DNA of 64,000 nt from Oasisia sp. SBJ-2009. Taxonomy: Eukaryota; Annelida; Polychaeta; Sabellida; Siboglinidae. Below, piece by piece: positions 44,939-58,215 of this stretch. The position numbers and the translations under genes were made by a program. Under the pieces are notes generated by a model that made no database searches, was not told where the DNA came from, and saw nothing but the letters and a program-made list of their open reading frames with translations. The first letter of the stretch is position 1. Every line of letters starts with the position of its first letter. Location: the NCBI GenBank assembly GCA_964017155.1, contig OZ024862.1:35191190-35255189 (forward strand), in the 5' to 3' direction.

Positions 44939-45197
44939 ATAATAATATATAATAAATACAGTATTTCTCTACGCCATATATCTAGCAATAAAACCATTCA
45001 GAGGCGCATTACACTTTACATGAATATACAGATTACCTAAAAATTAAAAATAGAGACGTAGTTGTAAAATAAATAGATCTGTAAAAAGCAAAAAACAAAA
45101 ATCCAGTATAAATAAATAATCTTAATCTTAATAATACTAAAATACTCATACTGATAAATAATAGTTAATTATAGTACAATGTAAAAAATAATATTAT
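44939..45197 (-). mobile_element. LINE 3'-end insertion, 259 bp, with 9-bp target duplication
   Basis: ATGAGTAAT flanks both sides (44930-44938, 45198-45206) and occurs once in U1 (about 10727). The insert, read on the minus strand, ends with CGCCTCTGAATGG...TATATGGCGTAG and an AT-rich tail, matching L2-type 3' ends as at 2321-2410. An extremely 5'-truncated retrotransposition event, specific to U2. Confidence 0.85.
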
Positions 45198-46080
45198 ATG
45201 AGTAATTATGATAATAATGATGCTGTGTAAAGTTGTTCTAATAAATCACCAAAATTATAAATACAGCTATATGTTCACTTTTGATTCAACACATGTAATA
45301 ATGTAGGAAATGTACCATCATGAATACAATGTTATATATACACAATTGGGTGTCACTCGTCTTTCACTAGGTGGGTCCGATGAAGTGATGTTGCAGGCGT
45401 CTCAACATCTCATCTCCCAACTATTTTGCAGCCAACCTCTCATTTTTGTAAACAGAAAAACTTTAAAACTAACTGAGCACCTGTTGCTTCTACATTAGTT
45501 ATAATGGTGGGAATTATTTCACAAAATAATTTTAAGAGAAGATTACTTTCATTAAATTCAACCACTCACAGTATGTCATTGTATTTCAGTAACATTTACT
45601 CGACAGATTAAATTCAAGGACGAATGGCAGCCAGCTGTCTTCCTTAGTTACATCAGTGACTTACCTAACAATTAATATAAACTCCACAGTTTGCCTATTT
45701 GCAGATCTGATACATATGACCGTTTGACCTCACCAGGTGTGTTGGCCAGTACTCAAACAAGACAAGGCTGGGACAGCAGGCTGGGTAGCATGCGTGCACC
45801 ACGAGATCGCTAAAGATAATTGTGGAATGTTTTATCTATAACTCATGCATACTATCAGCAATTACGTACGTAAAAGTAAAAAAAGTTACGAATACTGATT
45901 TCAAGGCGCAGCGCTAACAACAACTAGGAATGCTAGTTGATCTAAAGGTGACTCATGAAACGCACCTAGCGTAACTTTACGGCGTCTTAGGATTTCGACA
46001 AGTTATCGCCCGCTACGTCTGAAACTGGCCCTAACCTGCCTACGGGCCCAGCAGGGCCGCCAATATATTTTCCTAGGATA

Positions 46081-46231
46081 CTTGGTACACACTAACACGA
46101 CGCAGTGTACATATATCAAGCAATCAGAGATGGGCGAAAATATGACGTAATGTTTAGGGTTAGGGATTTAGGGTTAGGGTCATATTGTCGCCCATCTCTT
46201 ATTGGTTGATATATGTACAATGTGTACCAAG
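46081..46231. mobile_element. Hairpin MITE with TTAGGG-rich core, copy 2
   Basis: Paralogue of 13350-13500, near identical including the GTTTAGGGTTAGGG core. Confidence 0.75.
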
Positions 46232-46427
46232 TTATACGTATCTAGGACCTCGCCTAGAAAAAAATATTTGCAGCCGGACCCAGGGCCCGTATTCTCGAAG
46301 AAAATTACATCGTACGTAAGAATTTTCATAAATATGGCGGATCCTTACTTAGTTAGCTGCGTAAATGTGTAAGTTCGTATTCTCGAAAGCGTTAAGAATT
46401 TTCGCAGCTAAGAATTTCGTATCTTAC

Positions 46428-46523
46428 CATAGATATAAATGTAGAGGGATCGCCGACTGCGAATGGCGGGAAAATGTTCGAATTTCGCAGCGCCCTCACC
46501 GGGAGTCATAGAAAGTCGAAACC
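46428..46523 (+). promoter_or_regulatory. TATA-like module upstream of microgene copy C
   Basis: CATAGATATAAATGTAGAGG followed by the conserved leader, as at 21938. Functional role inferred only. Confidence 0.4.
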
Positions 46524-47354
46524 ATGGACGCTTACTGTTCCAACAGTGGCAACAGGGAAGTGGATTCTGTACCAATTTCCGAACTTCAGGATGTACTTGG
46601 GGTAAGATTAAATCGTAAAATCATCATATAATATGGATAGTTTATTGTCAATTATTTTAAACGGAAACATACATCAAGTCATGCGAAAGACCAAAACAAT
46701 ACGAGCGATATCTAATATAGTCATAGATATCAGTTTCAGACCGGGTCTAGTATCACTCGGTCTAATTCAGAAATACTGGGCACTACAGTACTTCTATATC
46801 CAAAGTTTAGCCAATTAAGCATGCATTTATGACATATGTAGTGTTGCCATAGTACAGTGACAAACCAATTCTTTGTGCCTTAATTGTTTGTCTTGCTATG
46901 GCTCCATGATCGAGGCCATGGGCATGGCAGTGGCATTGCCATTGCCACTGGCATTGTGATTGAGCCTAAGCCTAAGGGATTCTATGTCTGACTATCACTA
47001 TGACTATGATTGGAGGTAACGTGATTACTCTAGTCTTCATTGAATAGGCGAATATTTTTAGCGCGCTTACAAGCATTCTATAATATTATGTGGAGCTTAA
47101 AAAAATGAGGCCTCCAAAAATGTTAGTTTTCATGGTGATTCTATTTGTTGCTCGTAGCTGATTATAACATCTTGGATGTTGATATGTATACATTACATGC
47201 ACTTACTATATTTCTCTTACACATTAATATTAGTATTATATTTATATTATTTGTGTTCTATTTTCAGTACAAGTCACAAGGAGTCACCACAGTGATAGCA
47301 TCCCCACTGAACAAGTGTTTGAAATTTGAGGTCTTCTCATCTTTGTCAAAATAA
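46524..47354 (+). CDS. Two-exon microgene, copy C
   Basis: Exon 1 (46524-46601) reads MDAYCSNSGNREVDSVPISE then LQDVLG, ending GGG|GTAAGA. Exon 2 (47268-47354) follows TTCTATTTTCAG and reads YKSQGVTTVIASPLNKCLKF then EVFSSLSK and TAA. Phase 0 junction, intron 666 bp, 54 residues. Compared with copy B it has a few amino-acid changes (H4Y, T18I, P50S) and no stop or indel. This is the cleanest copy: strong donor, single exon 1, uninterrupted intron. The family is unknown; it could be an exon pair of a transposon gene or a short peptide gene spread by duplication. Confidence 0.5.
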
Positions 47355-48838
47355 CTCATGGGCAGAGTTTCATCATTGTCAAGGCATATTACTTGCACCT
47401 GTCGATTGTATCATTAACCATACATAGCTCATCATTCATTATATTTAAGGTCACGGAGGAGCTGATCAGAACCAATCTTAGGTTTAGCTGAAGTAGACCA
47501 GAAGCAGATTATTGTATGTTTTGTTGGTGTTTTTTTGTGTCGATCGAAGAAATTCTGTTGTAATGATACGCACTGTCTGTTAATCACATCATTGAAAGAG
47601 AGCATGAATTATTTACAAGTAAACTGATATTGACAGACTAGAGGTTTATGCGAGCGAAAGGATGTTATAATTTCTTTCTTTGTGTCTTGTGAATCTATTG
47701 TTTTAGAACTATTTTCTTCTTCAGATAATCACTCTTTGCAGTGTCATAGTGATTCTGTTTGCAGCAGAAGCGATGTTGTATCCCTGTTTTATACATGTAC
47801 ACATTTTCATGATGCCATTGTGAAGTCACAGGAGCCTGTGCTCATACACATCCTTTGGTTTTTTGAGATGCCATGCCAAGTGCAGACAGCTTGTAGATAA
47901 ATATCTATGTCAGACCAAGTAACAAAGAAAGCCGACAGCCTTGTGAAAGACTGTCTGCATGGAGAATGAATGTGTTAATGAGAAACAGATCAATCATATG
48001 TTTACAAGTTCCTTTTTCAAAGATACCTTTGTTGTGAGAAGTATATTACAGAAATAAAAGTTACTGCTATTCAAAAATAATTATTAATGGTTTCATTTCA
48101 GAACACATTGCTAAAACAGAATGATGTCATCTCATTCTATGTACACACACTAACTTTGTTTATGATAGATCTGCACAGTGTAGTTGAGCTTCATATTGTA
48201 GCAAATCAATATTCCCTAACCCAGTAACTAGGGATTATATTTCTTCAGATTTGTTGTCTAACTCATTACTGTCGACTTGTTGTGTGAACCTACACAAATA
48301 GAAGTACTGTCAGAAGTACTGGTTTGTTAGATTTTGAATTTTAGTGGCACTATCTTCAATGTAGCAGGCCTTCGATTTTATGTACATTTCTGCCAGCAGT
48401 ATTTCTTTTCAGAAAAAGCTGGAAAGCCAGGTTTCTTTGGGGGCAGGGTTGGCCAGTTTTGAAATGCCAGTATAAAACAGTACAGTATAGTACACAATAT
48501 AACAAGAACACCTAAGCACACATCTACTGGACAACATGTTTGTTTTACAAGTAATGTTGTTAGTTTTCCAAATAACATAAAATGGATTGCTGTCCAGAAA
48601 AAGTAAATGTGTGTACTCTAAACTATCATCTTAAATCTATGTTTATATCTGTGATGCACACTCTGACCCGACCGTAAAGCCAAGTCTACACACAATGCAA
48701 ATAGGACGCACGGATATTAAGTTCACAGACCAGTGTCTTTTACGAGATCTATTTACTGTCTGTATTGTAGCACTTAATCAAAAACAACATTCTAACTATT
48801 TGTTTGCACGCATTTGGCGAAATGTGTATTTACTAACT

Positions 48839-48884
48839 GCAGGGTGACATCACGAGTCGGCGATCCCTCTACATTTATATCTAT
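48839..48884 (-). promoter_or_regulatory. Short reversed form of the TATA/CRE-like module
   Basis: GCAGGGTGACATCACGAGTC-GGCGATCCCTC-TACATTTATATCTATG, equal to the module in reverse with a CRE-like core. Its paralogue is 26262-26311; the form at 20436-20527 has a full TGACGTCA. Function not shown. Confidence 0.3.
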
Positions 48885-49669
48885 GATCTTACGTACGGAA
48901 ATCTCGCGAGGTTTTGTTTGCGTTGCAACGGGCACTATCACTGTTTTTGGGATGTTTTGCCGTTTCAGTTCTGTGCTGGCAGTGAACGAAAAAAGAACAA
49001 CATGTATAATTATCCAAGGAAAACTGGTAATTAGTTTAGATGCAATTCATAACATAAAGAAAGCTGATCCACTGTGAAATATGTATGCACATAAACTAAC
49101 GGGCATAACACAAGCGAAGCATTTGATCAGAAAATAAGTAAATAGAACGCAAGCAAGGACACACTCGGCTGTCAAACAGAATGCTGAGCCTGAGTTGACA
49201 GTCAATCACTCAATGACAATGCCAATGGAATGTCAAGGTTTACAGTTGCAGTGATTACGAATGTGCTGCTACGCGAGGACTAACTACGTTAACATATATT
49301 GCCTACAGGTCAGTGTGAGTACAGTTATACGATAAAACGTTTGTACATATGTAATGTCGGTTATTATGCAGATGAAGTCTAAGATCTAAGGCTCGGCTAG
49401 GTACATCAGAATCCGCTAGATGGCGTATTGAAATTTCGCGGTCATTTCTGTACCAACAGTTGTGACCAAGATGTCTTCCCGCGTCAGAAATTACATGGTC
49501 GCGCTATTTGCTTTGCCGCTGCATATTAATTAGGAAAACAGTGCTTCCTGATGGTGGAATCGACCAATGGCAATGGATAAACCTTTTAGTAGTTTTACAT
49601 CTAGAGCCATTTTTAGTTACGTCGACTTCAATCACTTTTGTGTACATGTAGTAGTACGTGAAGTTTGAT

Positions 49670-50760
49670 GTTTTCTTGACTTGCGAAATAAACACATAAC
49701 ACTTACTAACTATTCTACGAAAGGTGGTATCTAGTCTAGTACGATATATTAGCTTTAAAATGATATATGTAGCATTATTGTGCGTGCTTTGCCAACAACA
49801 CAGTCCGATGGGGAACTTTGCCACCCTTTGGCTTTGGCGTTGTGTGCGTATGTTACCAACAGCCTACGGCACGCCGCATCATGCCTGCCGCTCGCCGGCA
49901 GCACAGTCATCAGTGACGGCGTCAGTAGGCGCTTCCCAACATTAATTACATCCACTTCCATCACAATCATCGAGTATTGTTGCTGTTATTGTTCACTTAT
50001 ATTACAATAATATTATAATGTATACATATACAGGCCTTGTCTTTTGAAAAACCTTGGAGAGCTAAAATTCGCCCTCCTCAAAATGCCCAGGAGAGCTATT
50101 GGAGAGCTAAAAATCGCCCTCCTAAAATGGCCCAGGAGAGCTATTGATATTATTGCCGAGCCTTCACCCTGCAATATAACAGTCACATAGAGTATATATA
50201 ATATATCGTCACTCGGTCCATTTTGAGATTTTACTACGATGTTTTTGTTAACACACTTATTTATACGTTCACCAAGTAGCTTCCTGATTACCCAAGTGTA
50301 AGTTGCATTTTTTGAGGATTTTGTAACTGGGAAGATCGTTCTACGTTATAGGCAATATAGCATTTCGAAAGTTATTGGATTTGTATTTGGAAGTTGGATT
50401 GTAGTTGTTTTAGTAGTTCGATTAGTTTTTAGTTTAGTTTGATGTTGCTATAGTTTGTGTCTGTACATATTTATTAACTGTTTAACGCGTTATTGGAGCG
50501 GATTTCGTTGGGAAGACAGACTTCGTGGCGATTTTCATTTCGTGTTAACGATCTTCGAAAATTCAAAGGTGGCGGCGCCCATGGACTGACCGAATCCGAA
50601 CGATATCGCTCGTTGTCTGAACGCATTGGCGTTGATGAATATGTAGGATATTGTATAGTAAATGTAACAAACACAGCTACATTTCCCTCACAGAACTTTA
50701 TAAGGTAACTGCAACAATTATTGTGTTATGCTGCATAAAGTGTGGTGTTCAAGCGAAAAA
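49670..50760. repeat. Part of the inner unit missing from copy B
   Basis: 49700-50030 matches the reverse complement of 21180-21450 (GCTTTAAA-TG-ATATGTAG, ACAACAGCCTA-G, TCATCACAATCATCG), so it is ancestral and was deleted in copy B. At 50056-50150 a 50-bp unit GGAGAGCTAAAA-TCGCCCTC...CCAGGAGAGCTATTG is tandemly repeated twice. Open frames at 49724-50010 and 50493-50708 show no motif. Confidence 0.6.
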
Positions 50761-52641
50761 TGAAACTCGATTAAAAAAAAAGTTCCAACGCCCAGGTGCG
50801 CGGAAAATCGCCTTCTCGAAAGCAAAACAAGGAGCGCGATGGAGCGCGAGCGCGATCGCGCTCCTCAAAAGGCAAGGCCTGCATATAATTACTTTTTAGC
50901 CGTTTTTTTCTTTATATTAGTCAATTTGTAGAACGTTATTATAAAATATTTGAAGGAAATGTTTACAAACTCCGCGTGTGCTGTTTGCATTGTAACTGTC
51001 ATTGACATTGAGGTTGCCATTGATACACATTTCATGGAGTTATTCCTAAAATCGGAAAGCATCTAAAAGTTAAACATGAATTTATTTGACCGTGTACTTA
51101 TTTTTATCAGTATATCTTTATTGCTTAACCAACATTATTTTTTATTATAACAAAGTAATTGTTTTTGCATTGTGTGAATTGTGTATTTTTTTCACTTCTA
51201 GCAAGTGAAACAGTGTTGGAAGGTTCAAAGGGTAGTCCAAGCTAAGTTGTAGTATAAATAAGTTGTAGTATAAATAAGTTGTTTTTTAAATAAAATATAT
51301 TTTGTAGTTTGTAAGTAAAATTTAGTTAAGTTGTTGTTTACACTATTTTTTCTTAAGTAATCTTTTCATTCCAAGATTTTTTTTTAATAATATAGCTGCA
51401 ATTGTTGAGGTATTTACAATTCTTGAATATATTCTGATTCTCATCTTGTAAACAAATTATGAAGTTTGTTGATGACCTAATTAGTTGACCTATATTTAAC
51501 GTTTTTATTAGGATTAATTACATAAAACGGGTGAAAATATAAGTATTCAATCCAATGCATGTACAGTTTATTTAATCGACCTTTCTACTAATTATATTCA
51601 CCCATTTTGTGTAATAAATTCTAATAAATAGGTCAAATGCTAAACATAGGTCAACTAATTAGGTCATCAACAAACTTCATGCTTTATAAGATGAGAATCA
51701 GTCTATTCATTCATAATATATAATTATAATTTAAAGTAGTCAACCCCATGTATAATTGACCTTTTTCCTAATTATTCCCCCGTTTTATGTAATTAATCCT
51801 AGTAATTAGGTCAGATGTTAATCATAGGTCAACTATTTATGCCATCAAAATTCCTGATGTAATAATGTGGCACAGAAGTTCTTTTTTATTAATTATACTC
51901 AATTTATGTTGTTATTCTGAAAAGAGTTCAAATATGCAGTGAAGGTCAACTAATTAGGTCAAGGTCAAATCATATTCAGATGTTTTTCTAGATCACATAA
52001 CTTTTTATTTCACCCAAATATCTTTAGTAGAAGCAATTATATAACCGTTTTCCTATATACTCAAACACAGTGCTCCAACTTCCTGGTCACAAGAAATTCT
52101 ATACCAAAAATTGGAATTGTTTCAGAAATAATAAAGATATCAAAAAATGTGTAAACTGCACACGAAACTCTATCTTGTGGTATAATTTGAATGAGATTGG
52201 AAGCATTTGAGGTATATCGCCAGGACTAGGACCTAGGTGTCGCAATGTTTGGAGCAACCGATCTAGGTACACAGGGACAATTAGAGACACAGGTGTGCGC
52301 CATGGGGATTCAACATGACCTTGCAAATTATGTTTTAGTATTTATTAATTTAACGCAAAATGTTCGCGCTAGAAACTGGGACAAATTTTAGAATATGATC
52401 GAGTCAGATGGTGTTTTAATGCATGAGACCAACTGTCTAACATATTGGTGAAGTATAAAGACTATCTCAAAAATCAGTAGTCCATATACACAGTACATAT
52501 ATGTTATAATGACAATGACATATATAATTATTTTGCACAATTAAAATACACTGTCACTGTAAATAATATAATTACATAAGTACTTTCACGTACAATTTTG
52601 ATTGCATGCTATCAACTATAATATATTCTGTATACTTACAG

Positions 52642-53140
52642 AACACAGCCCAGCATAATCTACCAAATAACCAAGATGACACACCCAGAATGAAAACTGG
52701 TAAGAATAACAGGTGAGTTACAATATGTTGGCATTGTGTGATGATATTTACATCTTGGCACATACCCATAATTTGACAGATCACCTAAACCACACCATCT
52801 TACTTATGCTTTAGTGCAGTACTGATATATAATCAAATGTCTTAATGCTTTGTATTATGTACTCTTTTGTCAGCATGCTGTTTAAAACTCAGTTTACATA
52901 TTTGTGGTATAACAATAAAGAAAACTGTTTCTTAGAAATCATTACTAAGGAGTGATCATTGAAAATGGGTCTCCACTTCTGAAAATTGTCTTTACCCAAA
53001 ATGTAAACATAAACAAGCTGTTATATGTTGCACCTGTTTACAACTTGAATATTGCGTGCCATACGCAGTTTTCATATGGATGTAATGTGTTGTCTGTATT
53101 TGCCTGAGTTTGATTGATGACAATATGTTACCTTATTCTT
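52642..53140 (+). pseudogene. Spliced Cys-rich reading frame, copy C (broken)
   Basis: Same exon pair as at 28988: exon x 52642-52699 with donor G|GTAAGAAT, exon y from 52874. Exon y has an in-frame TAG at 52933-52935 and an insertion near 53055 (GTGCCATACGC), so this copy is dead. It is useful as the empty-site partner for the D1 junction. Confidence 0.45.
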
Positions 53141-53141
53141 A

Positions 53142-53587
53142 TGATTTAAATTACTCACAAAGTTATACTACCATCCGTGGGATAGGTAGTTATCTATCTA
53201 GCCAAAGTCTTGTGAATTATTAAATGTATCTTTAAACATCACTACATTGTATGTGTAAACAATATGATTGTTTCTCAGCTATAATATAATAACAAAATAA
53301 CTGACTAGTATGGCTTGTATTGATTAACAAGTGAAATATAAATTACCCATGATGTGTTATATCAATCACATGTATATTTCAGAGAGACAATGGATGAGAA
53401 TGACTGCTGCACCTTGCATTTTAAAATATGCACATTTCAACTGGACTAGCTGCAGCACCAAGATGACAGTTTAGCTACAGACCAGTCTGAAGTTGTCAGC
53501 AGTTCTACCAATAATCCACAATGTGTGCTGCACCATGGATTGTGCAACAATGACATCAACATTTTATTACATCCACTTGGTTCTCCA
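53142..53587. other. No gene recognised
   Basis: AT-rich DNA between the end of U2 and the first base that I can pair with the right palindrome arm. It may also belong to the palindrome, because the mate would lie beyond the window end. Confidence 0.5.
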
Positions 53588-54582
53588 TTGCCTGCAATGC
53601 TACCTGTGGATGTGCCACAATTCTTCCCTGTGCAATTGTTTTATAAATAAACTGAAACCTGAACATGCTATGAACACTAGAAATACTACATGTTTATGGA
53701 ATGAGTGTGAATAGGAATACTATATTGAGTTAGTTTGTGTATTCCTATCAGTGGTGTTTTGTTTGTTTTCTGATAACATGGAATTATTATAATATTACAG
53801 TGTTCTTTATAGTCATATATTTTATAAAATGTTAGTAATGATCAGATATGCCACATTTTTGGGATGGCAATCCATATTTGTGACCTAAAATTCTGTAAGA
53901 ATCAGTATCAATCTGTATAACTAATAAAATCGTCCAGTACACTGGCCTAAGTTAATGTAAATAGTAAACACAAGACAATGGGCATTGCCTTCAACCTAGA
54001 TAGAAAAAGGCAATTTACCTTATAAGTAAAGATGAATCATACATAGCTGTCGATGGGGAATGCCAATATTAACTATCTAAGCGAAATAGATGTGGGGCTC
54101 AGAAACCACCAATCCAAACAGTAGGCAGTCTAAGCTGGAGTAGTTGGGGAAGGAGGGTGCGTGCAAAAGAAAACCGGTTGCAATGAGCAAACAAACTTCT
54201 TCCCTGAGAGATGAGTTTGGACTGCTTATCCCAAGCTCAGATACCGGGCAGTGATTGGCTGGATTGCTTGGTCACTACCCAGCTAGCCCAAATTGTGGTG
54301 CAACGCTCACTCCTGACACTGGTATCCCCAATAATTATGGGATAACTATCTAGCTTAGCTGAGGCAACATCAAAGGTGACAGCATTGCCCAGCTGTGCCT
54401 GGCCAATGTTTATGTCTCAGTGCCTTGGGTAAAATGTGTTTAATTCATGTTAGATTAAATACCTATTATTTTAAAAGTATTTGTATTTAAAGTTTAGAAT
54501 ATAATAAAAGTATTTGTATTTAAATATTTTCTTACTTTGAATAATGCATATATAGATAAGCATAAATAAATATATATATATC

Positions 54583-54591
<9 letters not shown>

Positions 54592-54640
<49 letters not shown>

Positions 54641-54709
54641 ACCTGTGGCAAGTGATGGTAGAAGATTATAACCACCTCTGTGGTTATGTCTTAGTTCAGT
54701 AAAATATGA

Positions 54710-54758
<49 letters not shown>
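54592..54758. repeat. (AT)n and (CT)n(AT)n microsatellites, left arm
   Basis: AT tract at about 54592-54637 and a CT-then-AT tract at 54711-54758. The mates in the right arm are at 62940-63003 and 62816-62869. Confidence 0.95.
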
Positions 54759-54767
<9 letters not shown>

Positions 54768-55035
54768 GTCACTACTAGCAGAAGTATCAATTCGGGTGTT
54801 CTGGAACGTTAATACACACGACGGTCGACCGTCCTAGGTTACGTGAACGAGCCTGTCACATCCATGATCCAACTCAACTATAGAGTTATTGTTGGGATCA
54901 GCGAATCAACAAACTGTCTAGATATCAAGCACACGTACAATGTCAGTACTGTGTAAAACCCACCTTAATGTTTAAAAATTATACACAATAAACGAGCCGG
55001 TTTTCCCTTCGTAACTTTGTGTGAAAATGTCGTTG

Positions 55036-55941
55036 TCAAAACAAGGATATGGTCGGAATGCCCCTGTGCCTGAATGCCCTAGTCGCAATGCATGTATATG
55101 TATATAAGTACGTAATACTAAAATAAAATAAATAAATTCGCTTGATTGTTGCATGTTTTTGTGTTGATTCGTTCATTCTATATATTATGTAAAATCTAAC
55201 AATGTTGCTGGATATTTTACAACAGTTTAACACAAAAGTTATTTGAAATCTGCAGTCCGAAATCAGAAAGAACGCCAATTTTATTAAATCAACATAATTA
55301 TGCAAAATCGTGTTGTTATTGTATTCATCTTTAAAAAGTTCATCCAGCACAATGAAGTAATCTAAAGAAAGAAATTGTGTTAATGGGTGAGAAGTGAAAA
55401 GAAACTTGGATGGAATAAAACAACCCGTAATTAACGCTCACACTGCTCCGGTTATTTTGTTATTATTCCATCGCAGTGTTTCGATTTCGGGGATTAGTAG
55501 TGGTCGGGATAAAGAGGGGACAAATACACGCACACGCACACGCACACACACGCAATTATATCACACAAGCCAGCATACACATTATAGACACAAATGGTAC
55601 ATTACATTCCGGATCCTGAAAAAAATATGTAGGATTATAGTAGAGCCTTACAATTTATACTAAGCTTCACAAACTTACTACAATTCTTTTCCCATCTTAG
55701 TCTAACCTGTAATGGCAGTAACAATGCATCCTCGTGGAGTATCTTGACCAACAAATATGTTCATGTGGTCGTGTGGCGTACTGCTCCACCTCTTGAACAA
55801 TGCCTCGTCCATGGGAATGCATGACGCATTCGACCAGCAACCGCACTCTGAACACTCGATGACGTTGGTTAAACGTTCATTTGAGCATATGTCGCAGGGA
55901 TATCGAATTTTTCTTATACATTTCGAATTTCGTGTTGCCAT
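55036..55941 (-). pseudogene. PHD-like two-exon gene, left arm copy
   Basis: Exon 1 (55941-55707) starts MATRNSKCIRKIRYPCDICS, then VIECSECGCWSNASCIPMDE, ending ACAG|GTTAGA. Exon 2 (55361 to the stop at 55036) follows TTTCTTTCTTTAG and continues in frame as DYFIVLDELFKDEYNNN. C-x2-C ... C-x2-C ... C spacing and W-x3-SC match the first part of a PHD finger, but the expected His is Asn and the last Cys pair is gone, so zinc binding is doubtful. PHD fingers occur in ORF1 proteins of some LINEs and in DNA transposons; a mobile origin fits. A TATA-like GGGGTTATATATAAAGCCG lies about 40 bases upstream of the ATG (minus strand). Confidence 0.5.
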
Positions 55942-56433
55942 GATGTGTTGTTGTAATTACTGGTGATTTAACGGCTTTATATATAACCCCATGGCTGAAT
56001 TTCCCTTGGCCGGTGGCTTAATATTTTTGTATACTTAGATATTAGCAATTGATTTATTCTGCACTCATTTGTTTACTTAAAATATGTCATAATATACGAA
56101 GGCAAAACATAAATTAAGTTATATTTTCAATAATGTACAAAAAGTTAACGAAACGTAATTGTTATAGGTCTATTAATTATGCATTTAATATGTAATGTTA
56201 TAATATCTATACTTGTATTATATATTATATACATAAGTTTGACAATAATAAAATGTAATGTTTGACAATGGTAAAATCACCGGGACATTCTGATCAAAAG
56301 TGGTGCATTGAGACTATACTGTTGGAGCATTGCGACTACGCGGTTGGTGCATTGCGACTAGGTTTGGGGCATTGCGGTAGTGGGATATTCCGGTAGTGGG
56401 ACATTTTTTTTTTAGACACTGCGTTGAATCCGT

Positions 56434-56723
56434 TCCGATTGACGTTTCTGCGCATACGCGAGTCAGATGCGGGCCCTAGTTGCTATGCGGGATGTTTACG
56501 TTTCCTACCCCGCGGCACCCACCGTTAAAACCGTTCCGATTGACGTTTCTGCGCGGGCGCGTGTCAACCAGTTTGTTAACCGGCGAAAGTTTGTAGTTTC
56601 CGAGATGTTTTACAGTTATCTGAGACATTATAATGAGCAATGGCGTGCACCACCCGGCAGTAGCCAAGCATGACGATGTCCAGAGAAGGGTACGCTCAGC
56701 AGCGCTGAAGCATACTTTAAAGG
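56434..56723 (+). pseudogene. ORF split by a THAP/TTAA element, left arm
   Basis: The frame from 56467 reads MRALVAMRDVYVSYPAAPTV, ..., VVSEMFYSYLRHY and then shifts at about 56632, where the left arm has one extra base compared with the right arm. It lies head-to-head with the PHD-like gene. Continuation past the element (57578-57660) reads LKGVFKKAKFESTQS in the matching frame and ends TGA. The direct repeat CCGTTCCGATTGACGTTTCT occurs at 56434 and 56530. No domain recognised. Confidence 0.35.
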
Positions 56724-57577
56724 TCAAAAAAAGGTTACGGTTTCGTGTCATACACCTAATAGAGTTTATACAAAGTAACAATTTCCGGCACATATACTCC
56801 ATTTTTTAACGTAAGCGGTTTACTCCGAATGTGACTTTAAAGTCTAAAATTCTAACGAAATCCACGATGGTCTAGACGCCCCCATAGGTGAAGGGTTAAC
56901 TTGGCTTGGCCATTCAGCGCGCGGTATTCTATATTTCGGTCAGCTTCCTGCGACGTTGTTAAGGGTCAACAACATCGAGTCTTCGACAGTTCGTTCAGTT
57001 GGCATGACATCTAGCAGCTGCTTATAGACGTATATCTAAATCTGTGGTTAAATATATGGTAAACTTGAGTAATTATGCCTTCGTGTTCGGCATACGGTTG
57101 CAATAATAGTTTAAACAACCGGTTGTATTGAAGCAATGGATTCACATTGGTGATTTGCGGGCGTACTGTTTGGAATCCCTCCAGTCCAAGTACAGTTCAC
57201 TTTGCTCGGTCCATTTTGAGGAGAAATGCTTTGATGTAGACATGTATCATCAGTTGATGGGATGATTTCAGCTATAACAATAATAGACAACTTTATATTT
57301 ACCGTCATCAGCATGTTACGCGCGTTGCCGAGTTGCAGCCATTTCATGACAACAGCCAAACCCCATGCAGGGAATCTACGTGGAGAGCGCCTCGATCACC
57401 GTCGTGACGTCATTCTTCGTCTAAGATGGGGTAGCGCATAGTATTTGGATGGCCGGGTGTTAAAAAAATATTTTTCTGGTAAACCGCTGGCGTTAAAAAA
57501 TTGAGTATATGTGGAAATTGTTACTTTTTATTAACTCTATTAGGTGTATGCCACGAAACAGTTAACTTTTTTGTCCT
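56721..57577 (+). mobile_element. THAP-bearing TTAA element, copy 3 (left arm)
   Basis: Flanked by TTAA at 56717-56720 and 57578-57581. The first TIR starts AGGTCAAAAAAAGGTTAC and the last ends GTTAACTTTTTTGTCCT. The THAP frame (from about 57077) begins MPSCSAYGCNNSL but is shifted. Sits at the same place in both arms, so it was present before the palindrome formed. Confidence 0.88.
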
Positions 57578-58215
57578 TTAAAAGGTGTGTTCAAAAAGGC
57601 TAAATTCGAGTCGACTCAGTCAGTGGCAGTGCTGACTCAGGACAGGAGCTGAGACCAGAGTCCAGTCCAGTTATCAGTAATAAGATTATCGACATCGTCA
57701 AACGTTCATCACAAATAATTGTAATTATTATATTAAGTAACGTTGTCATTGGCATCGGAATATAACTATTGGGTTGCATTAATTAAGTCGTTTATGTAGA
57801 GTAGAAATGATACAGTAACGATAGGAGTGAGCCCTGCATCAGTGCATAAATATTATGGTGGTGTGTGTTTTCAATATCTTTATTTCAGATTGTCATAGTA
57901 CATACAAATGTCCACATAAACATAAAAAAATACAAGTGACTAGAAAAATATAAAAGTATTGCACATGGTAAATAGAGAGAAAAATCATTGCACAATGATA
58001 CATTCAATCAAAAACTATTATGTATATACAACATTTTGATCCAATGTCGTCTTATCCTGGATTGCCATTTTATATCACTGTTGATAATTGCAGTTACCAA
58101 CTTATTATAAGAGCATCAAGTCTCCGCATGAATTTTTATACAAGGTTTCTAATTACAGCTTTACTATCTGGTACATGGTATTCTACAAACATGGTGGAGG
58201 CACTGCAATATTTAG

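Larger units (their letters stand above)
41073..53141 (+). repeat. Segmental duplication unit U2
   Basis: Direct paralogue of U1. It starts within the LINE 3' UTR (GTTACGACGGCAAAGACACA at 41073, compare 6100) and ends TTACCTTATTCTTAT at 53141. It lacks the THAP/TTAA, hAT-like, Crack-like, CR1 and RTE insertions of U1, and carries its own insertions listed separately. Confidence 0.9.
53588..58215 (+). repeat. Giant inverted repeat, left arm (at least 4628 bp)
   Basis: Reverse complement of 59371-64000 along its whole length (for example TTGCCTGCAATGCTACCTGT at 53588 pairs with the last bases of the window, and GCACTGCAATATTTAGGC at about 58198-58215 pairs with 59371-59388). The arms differ by scattered substitutions and indels, so they are two real sequence versions and not one sequence read twice. 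The outer limit is not visible. Confidence 0.95.

Noticed and set aside
55394..55663. Open frame with Arg-Thr repeats
   Set aside because: Translation of a (CACACG)n tract in the intron and upstream part of the PHD-like gene; not conserved in the right arm.
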